Source: Nostoc sp. NMS9 (GTDB lineage: Bacteria; Cyanobacteriota; Cyanobacteriia; Cyanobacteriales; Nostocaceae). From it: a stretch of DNA of 64,000 nt. The translations under genes and the position numbers were made by a program. The stretch lies in NCBI RefSeq assembly GCF_017114995.1, contig NZ_JABXKL010000091.1, positions 124,001 to 188,000 of the forward strand. Reading direction: 5' to 3'. Below the pieces are notes generated by a model. It was not told the origin of the DNA. It searched no databases and saw only the letters and a program-made list of their open reading frames with translations. This document shows positions 43,456 through 52,069 of the stretch, in pieces; the first letter of the stretch is position 1; the number at the start of each line of letters is the position of its first letter.

Positions 43456-43623
43456 CTTTAGCTACCGAAATCCTTCCAGATACAGCCTACTACTTTTAAG
43501 CATTGTCTGGAAAGAAATGGAAATTGGCAATAGCTGAAATTATTCAATTTTAGATTTACCTCTAGCTATTAGTGTCATTTTTCAAAATACAACACGCGCC
43601 AATTCCCCTTTCTCCAATTGTTT

Positions 43624-44295
43624 TTATGTGAACTGTCTACTTAAGGTAACAGGTTTATGCACAGTAATCTTCTTTTTGTGGATAGAAATCATCTTTTTCT
43701 CACGCAAATCTCCCAGTAGCCTAGTAACAGTAACACGAGTTGAACCAATTGCCTCTGCGATCGCTTGATGAGATAACTTCAGATCAATTGTGATCCCATC
43801 TGCACAAGGAACGCCAAAATCCCGACAAAGAATTAACAAAAAACTCACCAACCTAGAACCCATATCTCGGTGGGCAAGAGTTTCAATCATCATCTCCGTT
43901 TGTAGAATTCGTGAAGACAGACCTCGCAGCATTAACATTGATAATTCTGGATTTTCCTTGAGTGCTTGCTCGACCTGTTCAATTGGTGCCGACAGTAATT
44001 CCACAGGAGTAAATGCAACCGCATGGTAAAACCGATCCGACTTATTTCCTGTCAGCAATGACAATACACCAAAAACACTATTTTCCCGCAGCAACGCTAC
44101 CGTTATTTCCTCTCCTGCCTCGTACACCCTGGAAAGTTTAACAGCACCTTTCAAAAGAAAATAAACTCGTTCGGCAGGATCGCCAGGAAAAAAGATCGTT
44201 TTATTGCGTTCAAACGTTTCCACAACTGGCGGAAACGCCCCGGTCGCCATCTGACGAAAAACATTTGCTAGGGCTTTATCTTGTGTCACGATCAT
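43624..44295 (-). CDS. ntcA: Global nitrogen regulator NtcA
   Basis: 223 residues from ATG at 44293-44295 ([20 protein letters not shown]), which agrees with the Anabaena protein as I know it; six further codons are open upstream. It has a cAMP-receptor-type sensor domain ([23 protein letters not shown]), here binding 2-oxoglutarate, and a helix-turn-helix [20 protein letters not shown]. NtcA activates nitrogen-assimilation and heterocyst genes. An NtcA-type palindrome (44384-44397) lies 89 bp upstream, consistent with autoregulation. Confidence 0.97.
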
Positions 44296-44383
44296 CTCCC
44301 TTCCCCTACCCAATGCCGGAAAAACAAAAACTGATTACCTAAGAATACACCCGAAAAATGAATAAAGCACCGTCAACCTTTCT

Positions 44384-44397
44384 GTACTTTCCTATAC
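44384..44397. promoter_or_regulatory. NtcA-binding site GTA-N8-TAC upstream of ntcA
   Basis: gtactttcctatac fits the GTAN8TAC consensus exactly and sits in the ntcA promoter region. I could not assign a -10 box at the canonical distance, so the precise promoter class is unclear. Confidence 0.7.
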
Positions 44398-44673
44398 TCA
44401 AACTAATCTCTTCATAACTCTTTGTTTATAATGATACATAATTGTTGATCCTTTCAGCTACTAATTGTTGATAAGTAGTTCCAATAGCTGTATTCAAAAG
44501 GTTTTTTGAAGAACAAATAAAGATATCTTGAGAATATCTTTATAAAAAATCAAGATTTTTTTCATAGAAAACATCCTTAGCAATATTCATTTTTGCCAAT
44601 CCTGTATAAAACAAAGACAAACTAGCCTCAGATTCTAGTATGCTCCTAATGATCGATCGCATTAACAATTTCT
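44398..44673. other. Divergent promoter region of ntcA and fabI
   Basis: It holds a perfect hairpin ataaagatat...atatctttat (44517-44543). A TATAAA at 44604-44609 may be part of the fabI promoter. No gene. Confidence 0.4.
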
Positions 44674-45450
44674 ATGCTAAATCTGACTGGAAAAAATGCT
44701 CTTGTTACAGGTATTGCCAATAACCGCTCGATCGCCTGGGGCATCGCCCAACAGTTGCACAAAGCTGGAGCAAACCTGGGTATTACCTACCTGCCGGATG
44801 AACGCGGCAAGATGGAGAAAAAAGTCGCGGAATTAGTAGAACCCCTCAACCCCAGCTTATTTCTTCCCTGTAATGTCCAAGATGAAGATCAAATTAAATC
44901 TACCTTTGAGACAATCCGCGAACAGTGGGGAAAGCTAGATATTCTGATCCATTGTCTGGCCTTTGCTAGCAAAGACGATTTGAGTGGAGATTTTAGCCAA
45001 ACTTCTCGTTCTGGCTTCAACACCGCCTTAGAAATTAGTACTTACTCGCTGGTGCAGTTAAGTGGTGTAGCCAAACCTTTGATGACAGAGGGAGGTAGCA
45101 TCGTCACTCTGACATATTTAGGTGGTGTTAGGGCAATCCCCAACTACAACGTTATGGGAATTGCCAAGGCGGGGTTAGAAATGAGTGTGCGTTACCTAGC
45201 TGCGGAACTAGGGCCACAAAATATTCGCGTGAATGCCATCTCCGCAGGCCCCATCCGTACTTTGGCATCTTCAGCAGTGGGTGGGATTTTGGATATGATT
45301 CATCATGTAGAAGAAGTAGCACCCCTACGACGCACCGTCACTCAGTTAGAAGTAGGCAACGCGGCGGCTTTCTTGTGTAGTGATTTGTCCAGCGGCATTA
45401 CCGGACAAATTCTCTATGTAGATGCAGGATATGAAATTATGGGAATGTAA
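44674..45450 (+). CDS. fabI: Enoyl-[acyl-carrier-protein] reductase (NADH)
   Basis: 258 residues. Short-chain dehydrogenase fold with the FabI variant of the NAD loop, VTGIANNRSIAWGIA, and the catalytic Tyr-x6-Lys in PNYNVMGIAKAGLEM. It catalyses the last reduction in each cycle of fatty acid elongation. It is followed by hisB on the same strand, an order also known in other Nostocaceae, with a tandem repeat between. Confidence 0.95.
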   Translation: MLNLTGKNALVTGIANNRSIAWGIAQQLHKAGANLGITYLPDERGKMEKKVAELVEPLNPSLFLPCNVQDEDQIKSTFETIREQWGKLDILIHCLAFASKDDLSGDFSQTSRSGFNTALEISTYSLVQLSGVAKPLMTEGGSIVTLTYLGGVRAIPNYNVMGIAKAGLEMSVRYLAAELGPQNIRVNAISAGPIRTLASSAVGGILDMIHHVEEVAPLRRTVTQLEVGNAAAFLCSDLSSGITGQILYVDAGYEIMGM

Positions 45451-45454
45451 GATA

Positions 45455-45572
45455 ATTTGGGCATGGGGCATTGGGGATTGGGCATTGAGCATTGTGTATT
45501 AGTAAAATTCTTGCCCATGCCCCATGCCCCATGCCCCATGCCCCATGCCCCATGCCCCATGCCCCATGCCCT
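45455..45572. repeat. Heptamer repeats (gggcatt, catgccc) up to the hisB start
   Basis: ggggcattgggg-type units (45460-45487) are followed by about eight catgccc/ccatgcc units (45515-45571). Every unit contains ATG, so several false starts in frame with hisB are created. Confidence 0.85.
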
Positions 45573-46208
45573 ATGCAAATCAGCAAAATTAATTCAAACT
45601 ACGATCGCTTAACCCAAACCCCTCGGATTGCCACTGTTCACCGCACCACTGGTGAAACTAATGTACAAGTTACCATCAACCTGGATGGTAGAGGAACTTG
45701 TACAGCAGTAACAGGTATTCCGTTTTTGGATCACATGTTGCATCAAATTGCCTCCCACGGTCTGATTGATATCGATGTCCAAGCCAAGGGAGACTGGGAA
45801 ATTGATGATCATCACACCAACGAAGATGTAGGCATTACTTTAGGGCAAGCTTTTAACCAAGCACTAGGCGACAGAAAAGGGATTGTCCGCTTTGGTAATT
45901 TTCTTGCACCACTGGACGAAGCCTTAGTTCAGGTAGCGCTAGACTTTTCTGGACGACCTCACCTTAGCTACGGCTTGCAAATTCCTACTCAGCGTGTAGG
46001 AACCTATGACACCCAGTTAGTACGAGAATTTTTTGTGGCTTTGGTAAATCATAGCCAGATGACACTGCACATTCGGCAACTGGATGGCATTAATTCCCAT
46101 CACATAATTGAAGCGACATTTAAAGCTTTTGCAAGAGCAACACGGCTGGCGGTGGAAATTGACCCCCGACGTGCTGGCATAATTCCCAGTTCTAAGGGAG
46201 TTCTATGA
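45573..46208 (+). CDS. hisB: Imidazoleglycerol-phosphate dehydratase
   Basis: 211 residues from the ATG at 45573 ([13 protein letters not shown]). The manganese-binding HHxxED motifs are [10 protein letters not shown] and [15 protein letters not shown], and [11 protein letters not shown] is conserved. It catalyses the sixth step of histidine synthesis. The frame runs 27 codons further up through the catgccc repeat, coding Pro-Cys-Met-His-Ala units; those are unlikely to be translated as part of the enzyme but could be if an upstream ATG is used. Confidence 0.93.
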   Translation: MQISKINSNYDRLTQTPRIATVHRTTGETNVQVTINLDGRGTCTAVTGIPFLDHMLHQIASHGLIDIDVQAKGDWEIDDHHTNEDVGITLGQAFNQALGDRKGIVRFGNFLAPLDEALVQVALDFSGRPHLSYGLQIPTQRVGTYDTQLVREFFVALVNHSQMTLHIRQLDGINSHHIIEATFKAFARATRLAVEIDPRRAGIIPSSKGVL

Positions 46209-46379
46209 AAGGAGTCAAATTGGGCATCGGGCATCGGGAAAACTCTACCCTTGTCTTCCTAGTCCCCAATCCCCAGTCCTCAGTTCACGATAATTGACAC
46301 ACAGCTTGGTGATGGTTATTATCAGCCTACCGGGTAATTTTTAATTAATACCAAGCTGATAAATAGTGATTTAACCGAG

Positions 46380-47363
46380 ATGAAGTCTGTTGCAGATGAC
46401 CCTAATTCTCAACTTAATACGACAGACACTCCGCCAGTAGTCCTAACTTCTGAGTTGCGAAAAGTCTATCGCACTGGTTTTTGGCTAAATCAAAAAGTCG
46501 TATCTCTCAAAAACTGTTCTTTAACGGTTTACAAAGGCGAAACCTTTGGGTTGCTGGGGCCTAATGGTGCTGGAAAAACCACCCTTTTAAAATTGTTGCT
46601 GGGAATTATTCATCCCACCTCTGGACGGGGATCGTTGTTGGGTAAACCAATAGGTGATCGCAGTGTTAAGCAACATATCGGTTATCTACCAGAAAATCCC
46701 TATTTGTATGACTATCTCACTGGCTGGGAATTTTTGCAGCTAGCCGCTGGGCTATTCCAAATTCCCCAAAGTGTCCAACGTCAACGCATTCCCCAACTGC
46801 TGGAATTAGTGGGTTTATCGCAAGCCGATGCTCGTAAAAAGCTGCTGCGTCGCTATTCCAAAGGAATGCTACAGCGTGTTGGTATGGCACAGGCATTAAT
46901 TAATGAGCCAGATTTAGTTTTTCTAGATGAACCTATGTCTGGTCTAGATCCAGTGGGACGCTACCAAATGCGGGAAATTATCCTGGCGCTCAAAGCTGCT
47001 GGTAAGACAATTTTTTTTAATAGCCACGTTCTGAGTGAAGTAGAACAGATTTGCGATCGCATTGCCATCCTCGCTCAAGGTGAACTAATTTGCTCTGGTT
47101 CCCTCAATGAACTCTTAGGCGTAGGCAACACATATCACGTCAAAGGTCAAGGTGGTGACTGGGAAATTCTCAAAAAATGGATACCCACTCTCATATTTGA
47201 GCCTGATGGTTCCTGGCACGGTACACTACAAGATGATTACTATGATTTTCTTGCCAGTCTTCGTCTCATGGAAGGTAAAATTATCGCCATTAACTTGTCA
47301 CGTCACTCTCTAGAAGAATTTTTTATTCAACAAATCCAAAGAAAAAACAACTCATTGAATTAG
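46380..47363 (+). CDS. ABC transporter ATP-binding protein (CcmA/drug-export type)
   Basis: 327 residues. Walker A GPNGAGKT (60-67), signature YSKGMLQRVGMAQAL, Walker B LVFLDEPMSGLDPVGR and the switch His in FFNSHVLSEVEQ. A C-terminal extension of ~90 residues matches the multidrug/gliding (NatA, CcmA) subfamily. It would power export with a membrane partner. No permease gene follows, so the partner is elsewhere. Confidence 0.9.
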   Translation: MKSVADDPNSQLNTTDTPPVVLTSELRKVYRTGFWLNQKVVSLKNCSLTVYKGETFGLLGPNGAGKTTLLKLLLGIIHPTSGRGSLLGKPIGDRSVKQHIGYLPENPYLYDYLTGWEFLQLAAGLFQIPQSVQRQRIPQLLELVGLSQADARKKLLRRYSKGMLQRVGMAQALINEPDLVFLDEPMSGLDPVGRYQMREIILALKAAGKTIFFNSHVLSEVEQICDRIAILAQGELICSGSLNELLGVGNTYHVKGQGGDWEILKKWIPTLIFEPDGSWHGTLQDDYYDFLASLRLMEGKIIAINLSRHSLEEFFIQQIQRKNNSLN

Positions 47364-47862
47364 TCTTGTTGCCAAATAGTAAATTTTCAACTGGCTTGAA
47401 GAACAAAACCCAAAATTCTGTCTTTTTGAGTTCTCTTTGCCCAACACAATCCACAAAAAATAAAATTCCGACATCTTTTCAAGGTTATTTGTATTTATTT
47501 AATGAACTTGTTCCTAATTTTAGTAGTCCCTTACTACTCATCGCAGATTTTAAATGTTATCAAATTAACTTTGACAAGAAAACTTTATTCGTGACTACTT
47601 GATTGTTGGCTAACAGATAATTTCTTGTAGAAACTGGGTTTAGTTGCGTAAATCCTATATTTTTTGATATTGCTCTATTCAAGCAACATTAACTTTAAGC
47701 TAACTTCACTAAAAATTTAAGTTCAATAAACAAATTTCCTCCGGAAAATCACACTTTTCTAGGAAAATAAGAGTGTCGGGGAACTTGAATATTTAGGTAT
47801 AGTCAAAATAAAAATGTTTAGACAGTACTTTATTGATTGTAGTTTCAGAGTCTCAGGTAAAT
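47364..47862. other. Intergenic; no gene seen
   Basis: A 78-codon frame (47366-47602) starts three bases after the ABC gene but has low-complexity composition and no motif. A small dyad, cactttt...aagagtg (47751-47775), lies upstream of the export gene. Otherwise nothing. Confidence 0.35.
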
Positions 47863-49332
47863 ATGCTTAACAAAAGTTTGTCTAAATTCCTAATTCAGCC
47901 AGCTGTAGGTATGGCTTTGTTAACTGCTGTCAATGCCGCTGTGTCATCTGCCAGTCTAGCTCAGGGACAACCATTACCACCAACTACACAACCACCAATC
48001 ACACAAACACAATTAGATACTAATTATTCATTAGGAGGCGGCGATCTCATCCGTGTAAATGTATTTGAAGTACCTGAATATACAGGTGAATACCAAATTC
48101 CCCCAGGTGGAGCAATCAACCTACCTTTAATTGGCAGTGTGTCAGTACTAGGGCTAACAACTGAACAAGCTTCTGACGAAATAGCTAGAAGATATGCTCG
48201 CTTCCTCAAACGTCCCTTGATTTCAGTCAATCTGTTGTCTCCCCGTCCCATCAATATTTTCGTTGCTGGAGAGGTGACACGTCCTGGAGCTTACACTCTA
48301 AGCTTGAGCGGAGGCGCCGGGAACAATCCAGGCGTACAATACCCTACTGTATTAGCCGCATTAACAACAGCACAGGGGGTGACTTTAGCTGCGGATGTGA
48401 CTCAAGTTCAATTACGGCGTAGAATAGGACGTTCTTCAGAGCAAGCTGTCACCCTCAATTTGAAAGAACTCATTCAAACAGGCAAGTTATCGCAGGATAT
48501 TACCTTGCGGGATGGAGACACTATAGTTGTGCCAACAGCAACCAACTTCAGCGTCGCAGAATCTCGCAATATATTTGCAGCTAACTTTGCCGCCAGTCAA
48601 ACCACACCCCGCACAGTAACAATTATTGGTGAAGTTAACCGTCCTGGTTCGTATCTTGTCACCCCAGGTAATACAGATAGCCAAGTGGGCGCAACCCCTA
48701 ACAGTGGCACTGCCAGTCCCACTGGTTTACCAAATGTGACACGGGTAATTCAATTAGCTGGTGGAATTACAGCACAAGCTGATGTGCGTAATCTCAAGCT
48801 ACGCCGACCTACAAGAACTGGCTCAGAACAATCTATAGATATTAATCTTTGGCAACTGTTACAGAGTGGTGATGCTAATCAAGACATCATTGTGCAAGAC
48901 GGAGATACAATTGTTATTCCGACGGCAACTGAAATTAACCCCGCAGAAGCGACTCAATTAGCTACCACTACTTTGTCTCCTACACGGATTCAGGTTGGTG
49001 TGGTAGGCGAAGTTAAAAAACCAGGTCTAACAGATGTTCAGCCAAATAGCTCTTTAAATCAAGCTATACTCGCTGCCGGCGGATTTAATGATGCCAGAGC
49101 TAGTAGTAGTGCTGTTGATTTGATTCGCCTCAACCCTAATGGTTCTGTCACTAAACGTATAGTAAAAGTGGATTTCTCCGCTGGGATTAATGAGCAAACT
49201 AATCCCATACTCCGCAATAATGACGTTGTAGTAGTCAACCGATCTGGTTCAGCTAAGACTGGCGATACCGTCAACACTATAACTGGACCTCTAGGTGTTA
49301 TCTTTAATCTTTTGAACTTATTCGGACTCTAG
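47863..49332 (+). CDS. Polysaccharide export protein, Wza-like with SLBB domains
   Basis: 489 residues from ATG at 47863 (AGG upstream), though TTG at 47833 is in frame. Signal peptide to about residue 33 (…SSASLA); no lipobox. The poly-export domain starts at YSLGGGDLIRVNVFEVPEYTGEYQIPPGG, followed by three SLBB domains (INIFVAGEVTRPGAYTL, VTIIGEVNRPGSYLV, IQVGVVGEVKKPGLTDV). It forms the outer-membrane/periplasmic exit for exopolysaccharide and works with the tyrosine autokinase at 52070-54298. Confidence 0.92.
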   Translation: MLNKSLSKFLIQPAVGMALLTAVNAAVSSASLAQGQPLPPTTQPPITQTQLDTNYSLGGGDLIRVNVFEVPEYTGEYQIPPGGAINLPLIGSVSVLGLTTEQASDEIARRYARFLKRPLISVNLLSPRPINIFVAGEVTRPGAYTLSLSGGAGNNPGVQYPTVLAALTTAQGVTLAADVTQVQLRRRIGRSSEQAVTLNLKELIQTGKLSQDITLRDGDTIVVPTATNFSVAESRNIFAANFAASQTTPRTVTIIGEVNRPGSYLVTPGNTDSQVGATPNSGTASPTGLPNVTRVIQLAGGITAQADVRNLKLRRPTRTGSEQSIDINLWQLLQSGDANQDIIVQDGDTIVIPTATEINPAEATQLATTTLSPTRIQVGVVGEVKKPGLTDVQPNSSLNQAILAAGGFNDARASSSAVDLIRLNPNGSVTKRIVKVDFSAGINEQTNPILRNNDVVVVNRSGSAKTGDTVNTITGPLGVIFNLLNLFGL

Positions 49333-49698
49333 TTTAAGAGATAGATGCAAATTGGGGGCGTTGCCCAACCCTCTTCGTCCCTAAAATTGCACTACCCTTG
49401 AATCAACAGCAAGTTACACATAACAAACGCTCCACAAGGCATCGCTTCTTGCAAATTGCGTTTTCTAGGGGCTGTCATACTGGTTAGGACAAGTCTGCTA
49501 TAAATACTCTGACAGCTGCTCTCTTCTGATTTGCTAATGTTCTAAGCTATCTATCTGACCACTTCTATATATCTGTCATTATAATAATTTCAAGTAATAT
49601 TACCCATAGAGAAATACTGTAAACTTTATAACTCTCACTGTAAATTCTTAATGTGCATTGATCGGCTTTTGCAATCTTTATTCTAGGTACTCGGATTT

Positions 49699-49715
49699 CT
49701 TATGATAATGAGAAT
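49699..49715. promoter_or_regulatory. Fur-box-like sequence 1
   Basis: cttatgataatgagaat contains the gataatga hexamer-type unit of Fur boxes (GATAATGATAATCATTATC). It is the near-complement of site 2. Confidence 0.35.
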
Positions 49716-49773
49716 CTTTTAGAAAGCGGATTCCGTAAGTACTATTCCATAACTTATTTTTAGTCATTTAGTG

Positions 49774-49793
49774 ATTCTTATTATCATAAGAAT
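49774..49793. promoter_or_regulatory. Fur-box-like sequence 2
   Basis: attcttat-tatc-ataagaat is a perfect dyad with 8-bp arms. Its first 17 bases are the inverted copy of site 1 with one mismatch, 58 bp apart. They could be paired Fur sites or the ends of a small palindromic element. Confidence 0.4.
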
Positions 49794-50166
49794 TATTTAA
49801 GTAAATTAACTAATTGATGACAGATATACTATTTTAACTACAGATACCGCGTATACACAGTAGAATGATGTCGAATTGGAAATGACGCCATTTGTACGGT
49901 TGCTTGGTGTTCATGAATAGGGTAACTCTGGATACTGATATTTTTTATTCAGTGATTTTATCAGATGTTTGCGATTTTTTGGAACACAAGCTCAAAAGGT
50001 GGTTCAGCCATATTTACGCGAAAATGCGCAGGTTTAAACCTATAAAACCGTGTATAAACTTACAAGTGGCAGTGATACGACCGTATCAAATGCTGGGTTA
50101 TTAACTAAGGCTAGAGTTACTGACCGTTAACGATTGAGTTTTTGCAACATACCCTATTTTTTCCCT

Positions 50167-51570
50167 ATGATGATTCATGGTTTCGGTTTTCTCAGTTTGA
50201 GCGCATCTCTTGTACTTCCTTGGGCATTAACAGGTCTGGTTCAAGGACAGAGAATAACAGAGTCTTTATTTAAAGATGTTCCGCAGTCATCCACTGTTCA
50301 GGAAATACCATTACCTAGTCGCAAGCTGATCAGTCGTATTTCAACTGCAACAACATACTATGTTAGTGGTAACGGAAACGACAGAAATAGCGGACTCTCT
50401 ACCTCATCCGCTTTTAGGACACTTCAAAGGGCAGCAAACCTTACTAATCCTGGCGACACGGTACTTATTATGAACGGGCAATACAAGAATGGGCCCAAAA
50501 ATGGGGCTGTACTAAGTATTAAACGTTCTGGAACTGCAAATGCATGGATTAAATATAAAGCATATCCTGGGGATTTTCCAGAAATTCAGCATAATACATG
50601 GAATGGTATCTCGATTTCAAATGGAGCTTCATATATCGAGATTAACGGGCTGGAGGTCATAGGGAACAATGCTAAGATGAACTATGATGATGCGTATGCG
50701 TCATATCTGTCAAGAAAGAAGAAGAAGAAACTATTAAATCCAGAGCTTACTGACGGAAATTGTATAAGCATAGGAGAAGACAAAAGTCATCCTCATCACA
50801 TAAATATTCTGAATAACAAAGTACATGATTGTGGAGGAGCAGGTATCTCAGCAATCCAAACTGATTATGTGAAAGTGGATAATAACACTGTTTTCAATAA
50901 CGCTTGGTACACAGTTCATGGTTCCAGTGGCATTTCCATGCTTGATAATTGGAGTTCTGACAACAACCGAGGATACAAGATATTTGTGACCAATAACAGG
51001 AGTTACAATAATCGAATGTATATTCCTTGGATTGAAGTCGGAAAGATATCAGACGGTAATGGCATTATTGTTGATGTTTCAAAAGGATATAGAGGACGGA
51101 TTTTAGTTGCCAACAATATCACCTACAAGAATGGCGGTTCAGGTATTCATGCCCATGATAGTCAGCATATCGATATTATCAACAACACGGCATATTTGAA
51201 TCAGCAAAGTCCAGAAGTTAAAAAAAAGGCAAAGGGTGAAATTTATGCTGGTTATTCGTCTGATGTCAGAATTTTCAATAACATCATGTATGCTTCTCCT
51301 GGTAATGCTGTGAATAGCAATATGAAAAATGTCAACGTCAGTTATGACTACAATGTTTATTCCAATAATTCGACGATCAAGATTACAGGATCTCACGACA
51401 TGATTGCAGATCCACAGTTTGTTAATGCCTCGGCTCGTGACTTTAGATTGAAATCAACAAGTCCGGCAATTAATAGTGGTTTAAAGTGGAGTAGTTTGAC
51501 AACCGATTTTCTAGGCAATCCTCGTGTGTCCGGTTTTGCACCCGATAGAGGAGCATACGAAAAGCGGTAG
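50167..51570 (+). CDS. Secreted right-handed beta-helix protein (polysaccharide lyase-like)
   Basis: 467 residues from the ATG at 50167. Signal sequence MMIHGFGFLSLSASLVLPWA. A DUF1565-like opening TYYVSGNGNDRNSGLSTSSAFRTLQRA, then a run of parallel beta-helix coils with N/D-rich turns (IEINGLEVIGN, INILNNKVHDC, VDNNTVFNN, IFVTNNRSYNN, ILVANNITYKN, IDIINNTAYLN, RIFNNIMYA) and a choice-of-anchor-type end (SPAINSGL...PDRGAYEKR). Proteins of this kind cleave or bind acidic polysaccharide. Its place beside the exopolysaccharide export gene suggests trimming or remodelling of the polymer. Catalytic residues are not assigned. Confidence 0.8.
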   Translation: MMIHGFGFLSLSASLVLPWALTGLVQGQRITESLFKDVPQSSTVQEIPLPSRKLISRISTATTYYVSGNGNDRNSGLSTSSAFRTLQRAANLTNPGDTVLIMNGQYKNGPKNGAVLSIKRSGTANAWIKYKAYPGDFPEIQHNTWNGISISNGASYIEINGLEVIGNNAKMNYDDAYASYLSRKKKKKLLNPELTDGNCISIGEDKSHPHHINILNNKVHDCGGAGISAIQTDYVKVDNNTVFNNAWYTVHGSSGISMLDNWSSDNNRGYKIFVTNNRSYNNRMYIPWIEVGKISDGNGIIVDVSKGYRGRILVANNITYKNGGSGIHAHDSQHIDIINNTAYLNQQSPEVKKKAKGEIYAGYSSDVRIFNNIMYASPGNAVNSNMKNVNVSYDYNVYSNNSTIKITGSHDMIADPQFVNASARDFRLKSTSPAINSGLKWSSLTTDFLGNPRVSGFAPDRGAYEKR

Positions 51571-52069
51571 TAGTTAAAAGTATGGCATTGGGTTGTATGA
51601 TAAGGTTCTTGTTTATACAGACTTTTTGTCTACAACCCAATTGGAGACGGATCGGGAAGAGCCACAAGGGAAAACAAGACCCAATAGCACGACCGCATAA
51701 ACAAGAAGAATAGAGATGCTGAAATTATGTGCGGCTACTGGAGATATTTGGATGAATAAGGTTTTGTGCATGGAGCAAACTGAGTTACACATATTACTTC
51801 CGAGGCTAGCAAAAACCCTAATGAACCCAATTAAACGGGAATGGCAATACCTAAAGAAATCGGACTACCATCCTAAAAATTATCTATAGCTCCTAATATA
51901 GCGTTTCCTATACTGATGAAGATATACCTTATCAGATATAGGAGCGCTATATAATTATAAGTCCGGTTAATTACTTATTATTTAAAACTTCTTGCGTCTT
52001 TGCGTCAGTATTTATTAATAAATATTTATCCGAACTTGATCTAGCTCCTAAAATAATTTTTTGGAAGCT
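51571..52069. other. Gene-free region between convergent genes
   Basis: No gene. The palindrome at 51898-51950 is the only structured element; the segment 51640-51840 looks like degraded coding sequence, but I cannot assign it. Confidence 0.35.
51898..51950. repeat. Palindromic element, 20-bp arms
   Basis: atagcgtttcctatactgat (51898-51917) and atcagatataggagcgctat (51931-51950) are imperfect complements (about 17 of 20). It lies between two convergent genes and can terminate transcription from either side. Confidence 0.5.

Larger units (their letters stand above)
49333..50166. other. Gene-free region with two Fur-box-like sites
   Basis: No supported gene; a 70-codon frame (49892-50104) has no recognisable feature. 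The two sites are listed separately. An AT-rich section, 49540-49680, may hold a terminator for the export gene. Confidence 0.35.

Noticed and set aside
47366-47602. 78-codon frame right after the ABC ATPase gene
   Set aside because: Position suggested a permease partner, but it has no membrane helices and low-complexity composition.
49892-50104. 70-codon plus frame upstream of the beta-helix gene
   Set aside because: No ribosome site or recognisable domain; overlaps AT-rich regulatory-type DNA.
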